From JBBQUP01 sp038212305 (GTDB lineage Bacteria; Bacteroidota; Bacteroidia; Bacteroidales; Marinilabiliaceae): a DNA stretch of 24,718 nt. Both the position numbers and the translations under genes were made by a program. Under the pieces are notes generated by a model, which did no database searches, was not told where the DNA came from, and worked only from the letters and a program-made list of their open reading frames with translations. Positions 16,184 through 23,315 of this stretch are shown here, piece by piece. Within the stretch, counting starts at the first letter, position 1. Every line of letters starts with the position of its first letter. The stretch spans positions 1 through 24,718 of the forward strand of contig JBBQUP010000055.1 of assembly GCA_038212305.1 (NCBI GenBank), read 5' to 3'.

Positions 16184-16330
16184 ATGGCTGATTTTAATAT
16201 CGTCATGGGACAAAATAATGGGTATAGAATAATTAGTGTCTATCAACCAAATAATGACAGGCGAAAAATGTTTATTGAAAAAATGGCAGATAATTTGCTC
16301 GAATGGAGTGCTATAGAAGCGCTAGCCTGA
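16184..16330 (+). CDS. Short open frame, 48 codons, doubtful
   Basis: An open frame from ATG 16184 to TGA 16328-16330; it can be extended upstream to a TTG at 16100 inside the palindromic repeat. The peptide begins MADFNIVMGQNNGYRI and ends WSAIEALA. I recognise no domain. It lies between mtaB and the htpG promoter on the same strand. It could be the remnant of a gene brought in or broken together with the neighbouring repeat, or a chance frame. Confidence 0.2.
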   Translation: MADFNIVMGQNNGYRIISVYQPNNDRRKMFIEKMADNLLEWSAIEALA

Positions 16331-16362
16331 CAGCTTGTCTGTGATTTGCCATTGGCATAGGC

Positions 16363-16393
16363 TTTGAGTAGTCATCGCCAAATTATACTATTG
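16363..16393 (+). promoter_or_regulatory. Putative htpG promoter (Bacteroidota type)
   Basis: TTTG at 16363-16366, a 19-nt spacer, then TACTATTG at 16386-16393, one mismatch from the -7 consensus TAnnTTTG. Spacing is as expected for the Bacteroidota primary sigma factor. The predicted transcript start near 16400 leaves a short leader containing AGGTGA, a Shine-Dalgarno-like site 4 nt before the ATG at 16418. No CIRCE-type inverted repeat is visible, so heat-shock control is not evident. Confidence 0.55.
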
Positions 16394-16417
16394 TTAAACT
16401 TAAAAAATAGGTGAATC

Positions 16418-18472
16418 ATGCAAAAAGGACACATTGGTGTATCTAGCGAGAACATTTTTCCCATCATCAAAAAATACCTCTACAGCGATCACGAGATATT
16501 CTTACGTGAGTTAGTTTCGAACGCGGTTGATGCCACACAGAAACTAAAAACATTGAGTTCGGTTAGTGAGTTTAAAGGCGAGCTGGGCGATTTAACTGTT
16601 CGCATATCGCTTGACGAAAAAAATAAAACCATCACCATTACCGACCGTGGTATTGGAATGACGGCCGAAGAGATTGAGAAATACATTAATCAAATAGCTT
16701 TTTCGGGTGCTAACGAATTTCTAGAGAAGTATAAAGACGATTCGAATGCCATTATTGGTCATTTTGGATTGGGCTTTTACTCGTCGTTTATGGTGTCGAA
16801 AAAGGTTGAGATTAAAACCTTATCGCACAAAGAAGGTAGCCAGGCTATTCGTTGGGAGTGCGATGGCAGTCCCGAGTTTATGCTCGAAGATATTGAGAAG
16901 GCGGATCGTGGAACTGAAATCGTTTTACATATCGATGATGAAAATCTTCAGTTTGCCACCAAGGATGAGATTAATAAGTTGTTGAAAAAATACTGTCGCT
17001 TTTTACCTATTGAAGTTGCATTTGGTAAAGAAACCGAGTGGAAAGATGGCAAACAAGAAGATACCGATAAGGACAATGTAATTAACGATACTAATCCGCT
17101 TTGGACTCGCAAACCTGCTGATTTAAAGGAGGAAGATTATCAGAAATTCTATCAGGATTTATATCCTTACAGCGAGGAGCCGTTGTTTAATATTCACTTG
17201 AATGTTGATTATCCGTTTAATTTAACCGGAGTTCTTTATTTTCCTAAGATAAGGAACAACATCGAGATGAATAAAAATAAAATTCAACTCTATTGCAATC
17301 AGGTTTATGTTACCGATTCGGTTGAGGGAATTGTACCTGAGTTTTTAACCATGTTACATGGCGTTATCGATTCGCCTGATATTCCATTAAACGTATCGCG
17401 ATCGTATTTGCAGAGCGACAACAATGTGAAAAAGATCTCAAGTCACATCACCAAAAAAGTGGCTGACCGTTTAGAGGAGATTTTCAAGAAAGAACGCGAT
17501 GTGTTCGAAGCCAAGTGGGATCATTTAAAACTCTTTATTGCTTACGGAATGCTCACCGATGAGAAGTTTGATGAGCGTGGACGTAAGTTTTCGTTATTGA
17601 AAAACGTTGATGGTAAGTATTTTACTTTCGAGGAGTATAAGGATATTATCAGCGCCAATCAAACCGATAAGGATAAGCAGCTGATCTATTTGTATTCAAC
17701 CGATGTTGAAGCTCAGCACTCGTTTATTGCGGCAGCTCAAGCAAAGGGGTATGATGTACTTCAATTAGATGGACAGCTGGATACGCACTTGATTAACCAT
17801 TTAGAGCAAAAATTGGAGAAGACACGTTTTGTACGTGTGGATAGCGATATAGCTGATAAATTAATTCCTAAAGAGGAAAACATTGAGTCGAATTTAACTG
17901 CTGATTTACGTGAAGATTTAAGCATTATTTTTGAATCGCAAGTACCAAAAAATAAGAAGGTTAATTTCTTTGTGACATTCGAAAGCCTTAAGGCCGAAGA
18001 TGTGCCAGTAATGATTACCCAACAAGAGTTTATGCGCCGCATGAAAGAGATGAGTGCCATGCAAGGTGGAGCCATGAATTTTTATGGTGAGATGCCTGAT
18101 AGCTATAACTTGATTGTGAACGAGAATCATCCGTTGGTGCAGAAAATTATGGCTCAAAAAGATGAGGCCGTTGCTACTCAAGTTGAAGGCGTGAGAAGTA
18201 AGTTGTTGGCAATTGAAAAACGTCGCGAAGAGCTTGAAAGTGCTAAGAAAGATAAAAAAGAGGAGGAGATACCTCAAGCCGAAAAAGATGAGTTAGATGA
18301 TGTGAACAAGAAGATTAGCGAGCTGAAAGATAAAAAAGAGACGATACTTAAAGGATTTAGTAGCGATAATAAGCTGGTTGGACAGTTAATTGACTTGGCA
18401 TTATTATCGAACAATATGCTAAAAGGTGAGGCTTTGACTAAGTTTGTTCGTCGCAGTATCGACTTAATTTAA
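16418..18472 (+). CDS. htpG: Molecular chaperone HtpG (bacterial Hsp90)
   Basis: 684 residues. It is an ATP-dependent dimeric chaperone of the cytoplasm. The GHKL nucleotide site is complete: ELVSNAVDA (N35), DRGIGMT (D76, G80), GHFGLGFYSSFMV lid region (114-126) and RGTEI (164-168). The middle domain has the ATPase-stimulating arginine in NVSRSYLQSDN (R328). The protein is about 60 residues longer than E. coli HtpG, largely because of a Lys/Glu-rich, coiled-coil-prone insertion at about 598-645 in the C-terminal dimerisation domain. Such insertions are, as I recall, normal for Bacteroidota HtpG. A good promoter-like site lies just upstream. The 3' end is only 3 bp from a MITE-like element, with a likely terminator beyond that. 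Confidence 0.96.
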   Translation: MQKGHIGVSSENIFPIIKKYLYSDHEIFLRELVSNAVDATQKLKTLSSVSEFKGELGDLTVRISLDEKNKTITITDRGIGMTAEEIEKYINQIAFSGANEFLEKYKDDSNAIIGHFGLGFYSSFMVSKKVEIKTLSHKEGSQAIRWECDGSPEFMLEDIEKADRGTEIVLHIDDENLQFATKDEINKLLKKYCRFLPIEVAFGKETEWKDGKQEDTDKDNVINDTNPLWTRKPADLKEEDYQKFYQDLYPYSEEPLFNIHLNVDYPFNLTGVLYFPKIRNNIEMNKNKIQLYCNQVYVTDSVEGIVPEFLTMLHGVIDSPDIPLNVSRSYLQSDNNVKKISSHITKKVADRLEEIFKKERDVFEAKWDHLKLFIAYGMLTDEKFDERGRKFSLLKNVDGKYFTFEEYKDIISANQTDKDKQLIYLYSTDVEAQHSFIAAAQAKGYDVLQLDGQLDTHLINHLEQKLEKTRFVRVDSDIADKLIPKEENIESNLTADLREDLSIIFESQVPKNKKVNFFVTFESLKAEDVPVMITQQEFMRRMKEMSAMQGGAMNFYGEMPDSYNLIVNENHPLVQKIMAQKDEAVATQVEGVRSKLLAIEKRREELESAKKDKKEEEIPQAEKDELDDVNKKISELKDKKETILKGFSSDNKLVGQLIDLALLSNNMLKGEALTKFVRRSIDLI

Positions 18473-18475
18473 GTA

Positions 18476-18786
18476 GGGTCTGCTGAAAAACTCAAGCAGC
18501 TTTATTATCTAATTTTCCCGTAGGGAATTAACATCAATAGAGAATCATGTGCGATTGATTGTTTTTCCCGTAGGGCATTAACATTCATGCATATAGGTTA
18601 ATCCCCTCTGGGGAACAAATTATCTCAGCATTAATTCTTTATTGATATTTATCCCCTTACGGGGAATTTAAAATTTAATAAGTCAAGGGGTTATGTAATA
18701 CTTTCTCTTTTCCCTTACATTTGGCATCTATGAAAATCAAATTAATTAATTATGATAGAATGAAATAATACTTTTTCAGCAGATCC
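18476..18786 (+). mobile_element. MITE-like repeat element, copy 2
   Basis: A 311-bp non-coding element. The left end GGGTCTGCTGAAAAA (18476-18490) and the right end (18772-18786, reverse complement GGATCTGCTGAAAAA) form terminal inverted repeats matching at 14 of 15 positions. The element is flanked on both sides by TA (18474-18475 and 18787-18788), as expected for a TA target duplication. It aligns with the 394-bp copy at 9654-10047. The interior holds a series of small palindromes (CCCGTAGGG twice, CCCCTCTGGGG, CCCCTTACGGGG). No coding capacity is present, so any mobility would need a transposase supplied from elsewhere. Confidence 0.7.
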
Positions 18787-18808
18787 TAATTAGTCATACA
18801 ATAAGTTT

Positions 18809-18845
18809 AAAAGTCGGAAGTCTTAAATGATTTCCGGCTTTTTTT
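18809..18845 (+). terminator. Rho-independent terminator downstream of htpG
   Basis: The stem AGTCGGAA (18812-18819) pairs with TTCCGGCT (18832-18839), with one G-U pair and additional flanking A-T pairs. The loop is about 12 nt, followed by a run of seven T residues (18839-18845). It terminates rightward transcription from htpG. The MITE-like element lies between it and the htpG stop. Confidence 0.75.
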
Positions 18846-18933
18846 AATACATCATACCCAAACTAAATAAATGATGGTTAAATTTGACGTGAAACGAGTG
18901 GGCGATAATATCATATAAAATCAAAATTACGTC

Positions 18934-19584
18934 ATGATAAGCTTAACCAACGAACAAATTCTCGAATCCATTTATAGGTTATCGTTCATAGAACAAGAAC
19001 GAGTTACCAAAGCTGTGTTGATGAAAGCGTTTCATTTAACTCTCTATCAGATTTCACCAATTATTAAGCGATTAGTCACTAGCGATTTAGTTAATTATCA
19101 TCCTCATCGCGAGATTAAGCTAACAGTTCAAGGCGATGAATTAACCAATTGCATTATTCAAAGTCAGCGGTTATGGCTAACCTTTTTGGTGAATGATTTA
19201 AAACTTCCATTGGATATTGCATATCCCGATTCCATCCGCTTGTCGTATAATACATCGTTTGCGGTAATGGAGAATTTGAGAAAAAACCTGAATTTCCCTC
19301 TTGCCGATCCTTTGGGATGGTCTATTGGATTGAAAGATAGTGTCGAAGGACTTATTCATCCTAAACAATTAAGTGTGGGACAAAAAGGGGAAGTTGTTCG
19401 TTTAAATTATTCGAATGAAGCTAAAACAGGTTACTTTGCCCGCAACAATATTAAGGTAGGCACTGTTATCGAAGGTGCGATTGGTGAGGAAGCAAATGGC
19501 GAGATAGGTATAATTACTTCTAAAATTTTAGATGTTTTGATGAGTGATAAAATGAGTAATGCCATCTACTTGAAGCTAGTCTGA
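18934..19584 (+). CDS. DtxR/MntR-family regulator with missing metal ligands
   Basis: 216 residues with the full three-part layout: winged-helix DNA-binding domain (1-65), helical dimerisation domain (RLWLTFLVNDL ... DPLGWSIG, 66-132) and a C-terminal FeoA/SH3-like domain (about 145-216). Family members are metal-sensing repressors of iron or manganese uptake. Aligned by eye to B. subtilis MntR, five of six manganese ligands are replaced: D8 by Q8, H77 by Q78, E99 by I101, E102 by S104 and H103 by Y105. Only the E11 equivalent remains. The equally conserved RHRLWE and LEH boxes read SQRLWL and LSY. It therefore probably does not respond to Mn/Fe in the classical way. It lies 9-21 bp before nth, in a likely two-gene operon. 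Confidence 0.75.
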   Translation: MISLTNEQILESIYRLSFIEQERVTKAVLMKAFHLTLYQISPIIKRLVTSDLVNYHPHREIKLTVQGDELTNCIIQSQRLWLTFLVNDLKLPLDIAYPDSIRLSYNTSFAVMENLRKNLNFPLADPLGWSIGLKDSVEGLIHPKQLSVGQKGEVVRLNYSNEAKTGYFARNNIKVGTVIEGAIGEEANGEIGIITSKILDVLMSDKMSNAIYLKLV

Positions 19585-19605
19585 AATTATAAAGTGAAAT
19601 TATTA

Positions 19606-20244
19606 ATGACTCGAAAAAAACTATTTCAAGAAGTAATCTCCTATTTTCAAAAAAACATGCCTGTCGCAGAAACCGAACTGCATTATGGCTCGCCTTATGA
19701 ATTATTGGTGGCGGTGATACTCTCAGCTCAATGCACCGATAAGCGGGTGAATATTATTACACCACCGTTTTTCGAGGTTTTTCCAACTGCCGAAGTTTTA
19801 GCTGTAGCTTCAATCGATGAGGTTTATGCTCTGATAAAAAGCTGTACCTATCCCAATAATAAAAGCAAGAGTTTAGTGGGGATGGCTAACATCCTTTACG
19901 AAACATTTGGAGGTATTGTTCCATCGGATGTTGATGAGTTGCAAAAATTACCTGGTGTTGGACGAAAAACAGCCAATGTAATTGCGTCGGTAGTTTTTAA
20001 GAAGCCTGCTTTAGCAGTTGATACGCACGTTTTTCGTGTGGCAGCTCGAATTGGATTAACCGTTGATGCTAAAAATCCGTTGGAGACGGAGCGGCAATTG
20101 GTGAAATATATTCCTGCAAAATTAATCCACATTGCGCACCATTGGTTAATACTTCACGGTCGGTATGTGTGTATGGCTCGTAAACCCAAATGTGCGCAAT
20201 GCGGATTAATCGGTATTTGTCAGTTTAAGGATAAAGTTATTTAG
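19606..20244 (+). CDS. nth: Endonuclease III (DNA glycosylase/AP lyase)
   Basis: About 212 residues from the ATG at 19606; an in-frame GTG at 19594 would add four residues. It removes oxidised pyrimidines from DNA and cleaves the abasic site in base excision repair. Key features, numbered from the GTG: the helix-hairpin-helix LPGVGRKTANV (119-129) with catalytic Lys125, Asp143 in VDTHVFRV, and the [4Fe-4S] cysteines C193, C200, C203 and C209 with the standard C-x6-C-x2-C-x5-C spacing. LSAQCTDKRVN (43-53) is the conserved N-terminal block. It overlaps the convergent nucleotidyltransferase gene by 8 bp at the 3' end and follows the DtxR-like gene closely. Confidence 0.95.
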   Translation: MTRKKLFQEVISYFQKNMPVAETELHYGSPYELLVAVILSAQCTDKRVNIITPPFFEVFPTAEVLAVASIDEVYALIKSCTYPNNKSKSLVGMANILYETFGGIVPSDVDELQKLPGVGRKTANVIASVVFKKPALAVDTHVFRVAARIGLTVDAKNPLETERQLVKYIPAKLIHIAHHWLILHGRYVCMARKPKCAQCGLIGICQFKDKVI

Positions 20245-21139
20245 CCCAAAGGTTTTTAGGATAATCGCCTTTGATGATTAAAGCATTCAGTTGCTCTTTA
20301 ACCAACGGTTTGTCTTCCTGATAAGTAACTCCAAACCATTTTGATAGTGTGTTGATGACTAACGTTGAAGCTTTGTCTGTTCTAATAAGTTTATCGACCA
20401 CCGAGTTAAAATAAAACTCCGATTTTAGTTCTCCTCCTCTTTGAGTTAAGAATTCCTCGAAAGCCGCTTGTAAATGGGTGAAAAACGATGGTTTAAATGC
20501 CCAGAAGTTCATTGAAACAGGCTCGGTTCCTATTAGTTTGGTTTTCGATGATTCTTCGAAATAGTAAATTTCGTTGTTCTCGTAGCCAATTTTAGTACGC
20601 TCAACCAACGTGATTAAATGATTGTTAGCAGTGGTTTGGCAAACGCCGCGCGATACTGTTCCATGCTCCGATAGCGTATTGTTCAAAGCATATCCGACCA
20701 TGGCATACTCGCTTTCAGAGTGGCTGGATGTTAAAAACTCAGCTACCTGAAAATAGGCTTGACGACCATAAAAATCATCCGCATTTATAATGGCAAATGG
20801 AGTGTGAATGATATCTTTCGACATTAATATGGCATGTCCTGTTCCCCATGGTTTTTCGCGTCCTTCGGGTACGGTGAACTCTTTTGGTAAGTAGTCCAAC
20901 TCTTGATACGCAAATTCGTAGTCGATGCGACCCTCTAGATGAGGAATAAAGCGATTTTTAAATTGCTCGGCAAACGAATGTCGAATAACAAAAACAACCT
21001 TGCCAAATCCGGCTTGTATGGCATCGTAAATCGAATAGTCGATGATGGATTCACCCGAAGGGCCAATTTCATCTAATTGTTTCAAGCCGCCGTAGCGACT
21101 GCCCATGCCGGCTGCTAGTATGAGTAATGTTGGTTTCAT
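20237..21139 (-). CDS. Sugar-phosphate nucleotidyltransferase-like protein
   Basis: 300 residues. The N-terminal glycine-rich nucleotide-binding loop LAAGMGSRYGGLKQLD (8-23) and the metal-binding INADDFYG (about 118-125) define the NTP_transferase fold, which joins a sugar 1-phosphate to a nucleotide. PWGTGHAILMSKD (97-109) is the base-recognition region. The C-terminal part has no left-handed beta-helix repeats, so it is not a GlmU-type bifunctional enzyme. I cannot name the substrate. The group is normally annotated only as nucleotidyltransferase. It lies 51 bp after the amidase gene on the same strand, which hints at a cell-wall or surface-polysaccharide role, as inference. Confidence 0.8.
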   Translation of the reverse strand: MKPTLLILAAGMGSRYGGLKQLDEIGPSGESIIDYSIYDAIQAGFGKVVFVIRHSFAEQFKNRFIPHLEGRIDYEFAYQELDYLPKEFTVPEGREKPWGTGHAILMSKDIIHTPFAIINADDFYGRQAYFQVAEFLTSSHSESEYAMVGYALNNTLSEHGTVSRGVCQTTANNHLITLVERTKIGYENNEIYYFEESSKTKLIGTEPVSMNFWAFKPSFFTHLQAAFEEFLTQRGGELKSEFYFNSVVDKLIRTDKASTLVINTLSKWFGVTYQEDKPLVKEQLNALIIKGDYPKNLWAK

Positions 21140-21190
21140 TTTAGTTTTATCCGTAGTTAGTATCGATTGTTAATTTAGTATTTTTTTTAG

Positions 21191-22225
21191 TTATTTCGAT
21201 GAGCTGTTTTGTTGAAAGTCGCGCACAATGCCCTCGGCTAGCCAATTGGCTAAAACTTGACGATTCGAATTTAATATAAATCGTTGTTGATCGCGAAAAT
21301 TCTGAATATTACCTAGCTCAATAAAGGTTGAGGTTGGTAATGTGAATTTTAATTCGTACAAATTTCGCTCGCCCACAGTGCCTCTAAATCCTCTGTTGGG
21401 TTGATGGCGATTGTATTTCTCTTCGAGCGTTAGTCGCATGTTGTTGGCTAACTCTTCGCCCAACTTACTGGTTTTGTAATGATAGAAAAACACATCTATT
21501 TGCTTGTCCTGTTTGCGACTATCGAGATGAAGACTAATTGATCGTTGATAGACTGCTTTTTTGTTTTCGAGGTAAAGATCATTTACTTTATCAACCCGTT
21601 GTTTTAATCGTTCGTTTTGATTCAATGGAATCACTTCGCCCATGCACGTTTCGTCGGTGTCGTATTTTAAAAATTTATCATCACGTATACCATCATTGGC
21701 ATCCTGAATAATTAAGTAAACTATTGCGTTGAATTCCATTAAGCATTTAGCCAGTCGAAGCGTAATATCGTAGGCATATTCATCTTCATCGAGTCGTTCG
21801 TTTCCCAAATTACCTGAAGCACCTGGGTCAGGCCCTCCGTGTCCTGGAATTAAATAAAATATGGCTCCTGAAAGTGAATTGTTAGTAACAGTAACCTCTT
21901 TTAGTGCTTCTCCAAATAGCGGTTCAATAATAGTCGTTTTGCTAAGTGGTAAAACATAGGTTTTATGAGCTAATAATGAGTTGTTGGCTCCAAATTTACC
22001 TTCGTTTAGTGTTATAAATTCATTGAAATTTTTTTGAGCATCTAGGCCATGCCGGTTTAAAAAACCGTATACACCTTCGCCAGGAAGAGGTTTGTTTGTA
22101 TCAACTTCGGGTGGTTGCGCATTAATTTTAAACGATAGCAATAAACAAACAAACAAAATCAATAAAGAGTTAATTCTGTTTTTATTTAAATAGTTGCTTT
22201 GTTCGAATTTGTATTTGTTATGCAT
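21191..22225 (-). CDS. N-acetylmuramoyl-L-alanine amidase (Amidase_3) with LysM-like N-terminus
   Basis: 344 residues. There is a hydrophobic signal segment at 19-36 (NSLLILFVCLLLSFKINA), then a LysM-like unit (about 48-93: GEGVYGFLNRHG ... YVLP). The zinc amidase domain follows: H129 in IPGHGGPDPGA, Glu147 (or E149) in the DEDEYAYD segment, H233 in SLHLDS, and the catalytic Glu303 in FIELGN. The enzyme cleaves the bond between MurNAc and L-Ala of peptidoglycan in the periplasm, as in daughter-cell separation. The insertion between the second and third ligands (about 170-225) is longer than in minimal amidases. It is probably transcribed with the downstream nucleotidyltransferase. Confidence 0.87.
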   Translation of the reverse strand: MHNKYKFEQSNYLNKNRINSLLILFVCLLLSFKINAQPPEVDTNKPLPGEGVYGFLNRHGLDAQKNFNEFITLNEGKFGANNSLLAHKTYVLPLSKTTIIEPLFGEALKEVTVTNNSLSGAIFYLIPGHGGPDPGASGNLGNERLDEDEYAYDITLRLAKCLMEFNAIVYLIIQDANDGIRDDKFLKYDTDETCMGEVIPLNQNERLKQRVDKVNDLYLENKKAVYQRSISLHLDSRKQDKQIDVFFYHYKTSKLGEELANNMRLTLEEKYNRHQPNRGFRGTVGERNLYELKFTLPTSTFIELGNIQNFRDQQRFILNSNRQVLANWLAEGIVRDFQQNSSSK

Positions 22226-22230
22226 AGGTG

Positions 22231-22259
22231 CAAAAATAAAAAAAACAGTCTAAAATCAA
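22231..22259 (-). promoter_or_regulatory. Putative promoter of the amidase gene
   Basis: On the minus strand TTG (22257-22259), an 18-nt spacer, then TATTTTTG (22231-22238), an exact TAnnTTTG match. It lies only 5 nt before the ATG at 22225, so transcription from it would give an almost leaderless mRNA. No later in-frame start is available before the signal segment. Confidence 0.35.
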
Positions 22260-22325
22260 GGATTAAAGTGTTATTTATTAGGTTATAAAAGTGTTAAGTA
22301 TCTGTTTTGGTTAAACAATTATCAA

Positions 22326-23234
22326 TTAAGTAGTTTTTTTTTTGAAATCACCCATATAATATAAAATCAGCGAAATGGCAATAATAGCCATTCCTGTAAT
22401 TGAAATAATATCAGGTGATTCAAGTGGTAGTATCATCCAACTAAAAATGGCACCAAATACTGGAATAATAAATTTCCAAACATTTAACTCCGACACCTTA
22501 ATTCCAGGACGTTTAAGTAAAATAAACCATAAGGTAAATGAAACCGCCGATAACATACTCAGCCATCCCAATGCTAAATAGTAGGGTAGAGGGAATATGA
22601 AACCTTTAAAAGGTTCGATGAAATGGGATAGAATCATTAATCCAACACCTCCTAAAAATAGCTGAAGGCTGCTTAAAACAACCGAGGATATTTTTCGAGT
22701 AGATTGATGAACTAATAGGTTGGCAATACCTGAGGATATATTGGATAAAATTAATAATGCAATTCCAATCAATTGAGTGGTCGCATCATGACCCGTAAAT
22801 CCTTTTCGGAGGGCAATTAATGCAACTCCTGAAATACCAAGACTTATCAATAATACCTTCTTGAATGTTAATCGATCGTTTCGAATGTAAAAATGTGCCA
22901 TTAAGGCAATGAACAAAGGTTGTGCTCCGATTGTTATAGCGGTAATGCTCCCAGGCAACATGCTAATACCTTTATAAAATAAGGCATATAGTATAAACGT
23001 TTGAAAAAAGGCGATGAGTAGAATGTACCATCCGTTTTTTCGAATAGCATCAATAAAAGGGGCGAATTTACCAACTAAAGGCATTATTAATAATCCGGAA
23101 AGCATAAATCGAATGCCTGCAAATTGGATAGGTGGGGTATATTCTAATCCAATTTTAATGCCAGTAAATGCCGTAGACCATAATAAGCAGGCTAGAATAG
23201 CTAAAAATGAAGTGCTTTGTATCAATTTTTTCAT
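22326..23234 (-). CDS. EamA/DMT-family transporter
   Basis: 302 residues with about ten membrane helices in two repeated halves of five, the drug/metabolite transporter layout. The first half begins ILACLLWSTAFTGIKIGL, a typical EamA start, and contains PGSITAITIGAQPLFIALMAHF (95-116), the conserved helix 3-4 region. The second half repeats this with SAVSFTLWFILLKR and FIIPVFGAIFSW. Family members export amino acids, metabolites or drugs across the inner membrane; the substrate cannot be told. It ends about 100 bp before the amidase on the same strand and is divergent from the M6 protease gene, with 81 bp between the starts. Confidence 0.9.
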   Translation of the reverse strand: MKKLIQSTSFLAILACLLWSTAFTGIKIGLEYTPPIQFAGIRFMLSGLLIMPLVGKFAPFIDAIRKNGWYILLIAFFQTFILYALFYKGISMLPGSITAITIGAQPLFIALMAHFYIRNDRLTFKKVLLISLGISGVALIALRKGFTGHDATTQLIGIALLILSNISSGIANLLVHQSTRKISSVVLSSLQLFLGGVGLMILSHFIEPFKGFIFPLPYYLALGWLSMLSAVSFTLWFILLKRPGIKVSELNVWKFIIPVFGAIFSWMILPLESPDIISITGMAIIAISLILYYMGDFKKKTT

Positions 23235-23264
23235 GATTGTATTTGTGATGTAAAATTAACAACC

Positions 23265-23295
23265 TTTGTGAAAAGATTTCGTTATATTACTAATG
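23265..23295 (+). promoter_or_regulatory. Putative promoter of the M6 protease gene
   Basis: TTTG at 23265-23268, a 19-nt spacer, then TACTAATG at 23288-23295, two mismatches from TAnnTTTG and similar to the htpG site. The predicted start near 23302 is 14 nt before the ATG at 23316. Confidence 0.35.
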
Positions 23296-23315
23296 TTGTT
23301 CAAGAAATAGTTGAT

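Noticed and set aside
16363..16417. Heat-shock operator (CIRCE) upstream of htpG
   Set aside because: No TTAGCACTC-N9-GAGTGCTAA-type inverted repeat is present. Only a standard promoter-like site is visible.
17761..18277. Reverse-strand frames of 104 and 119 codons within htpG
   Set aside because: They lie wholly inside the conserved htpG coding sequence and have no recognisable domain.
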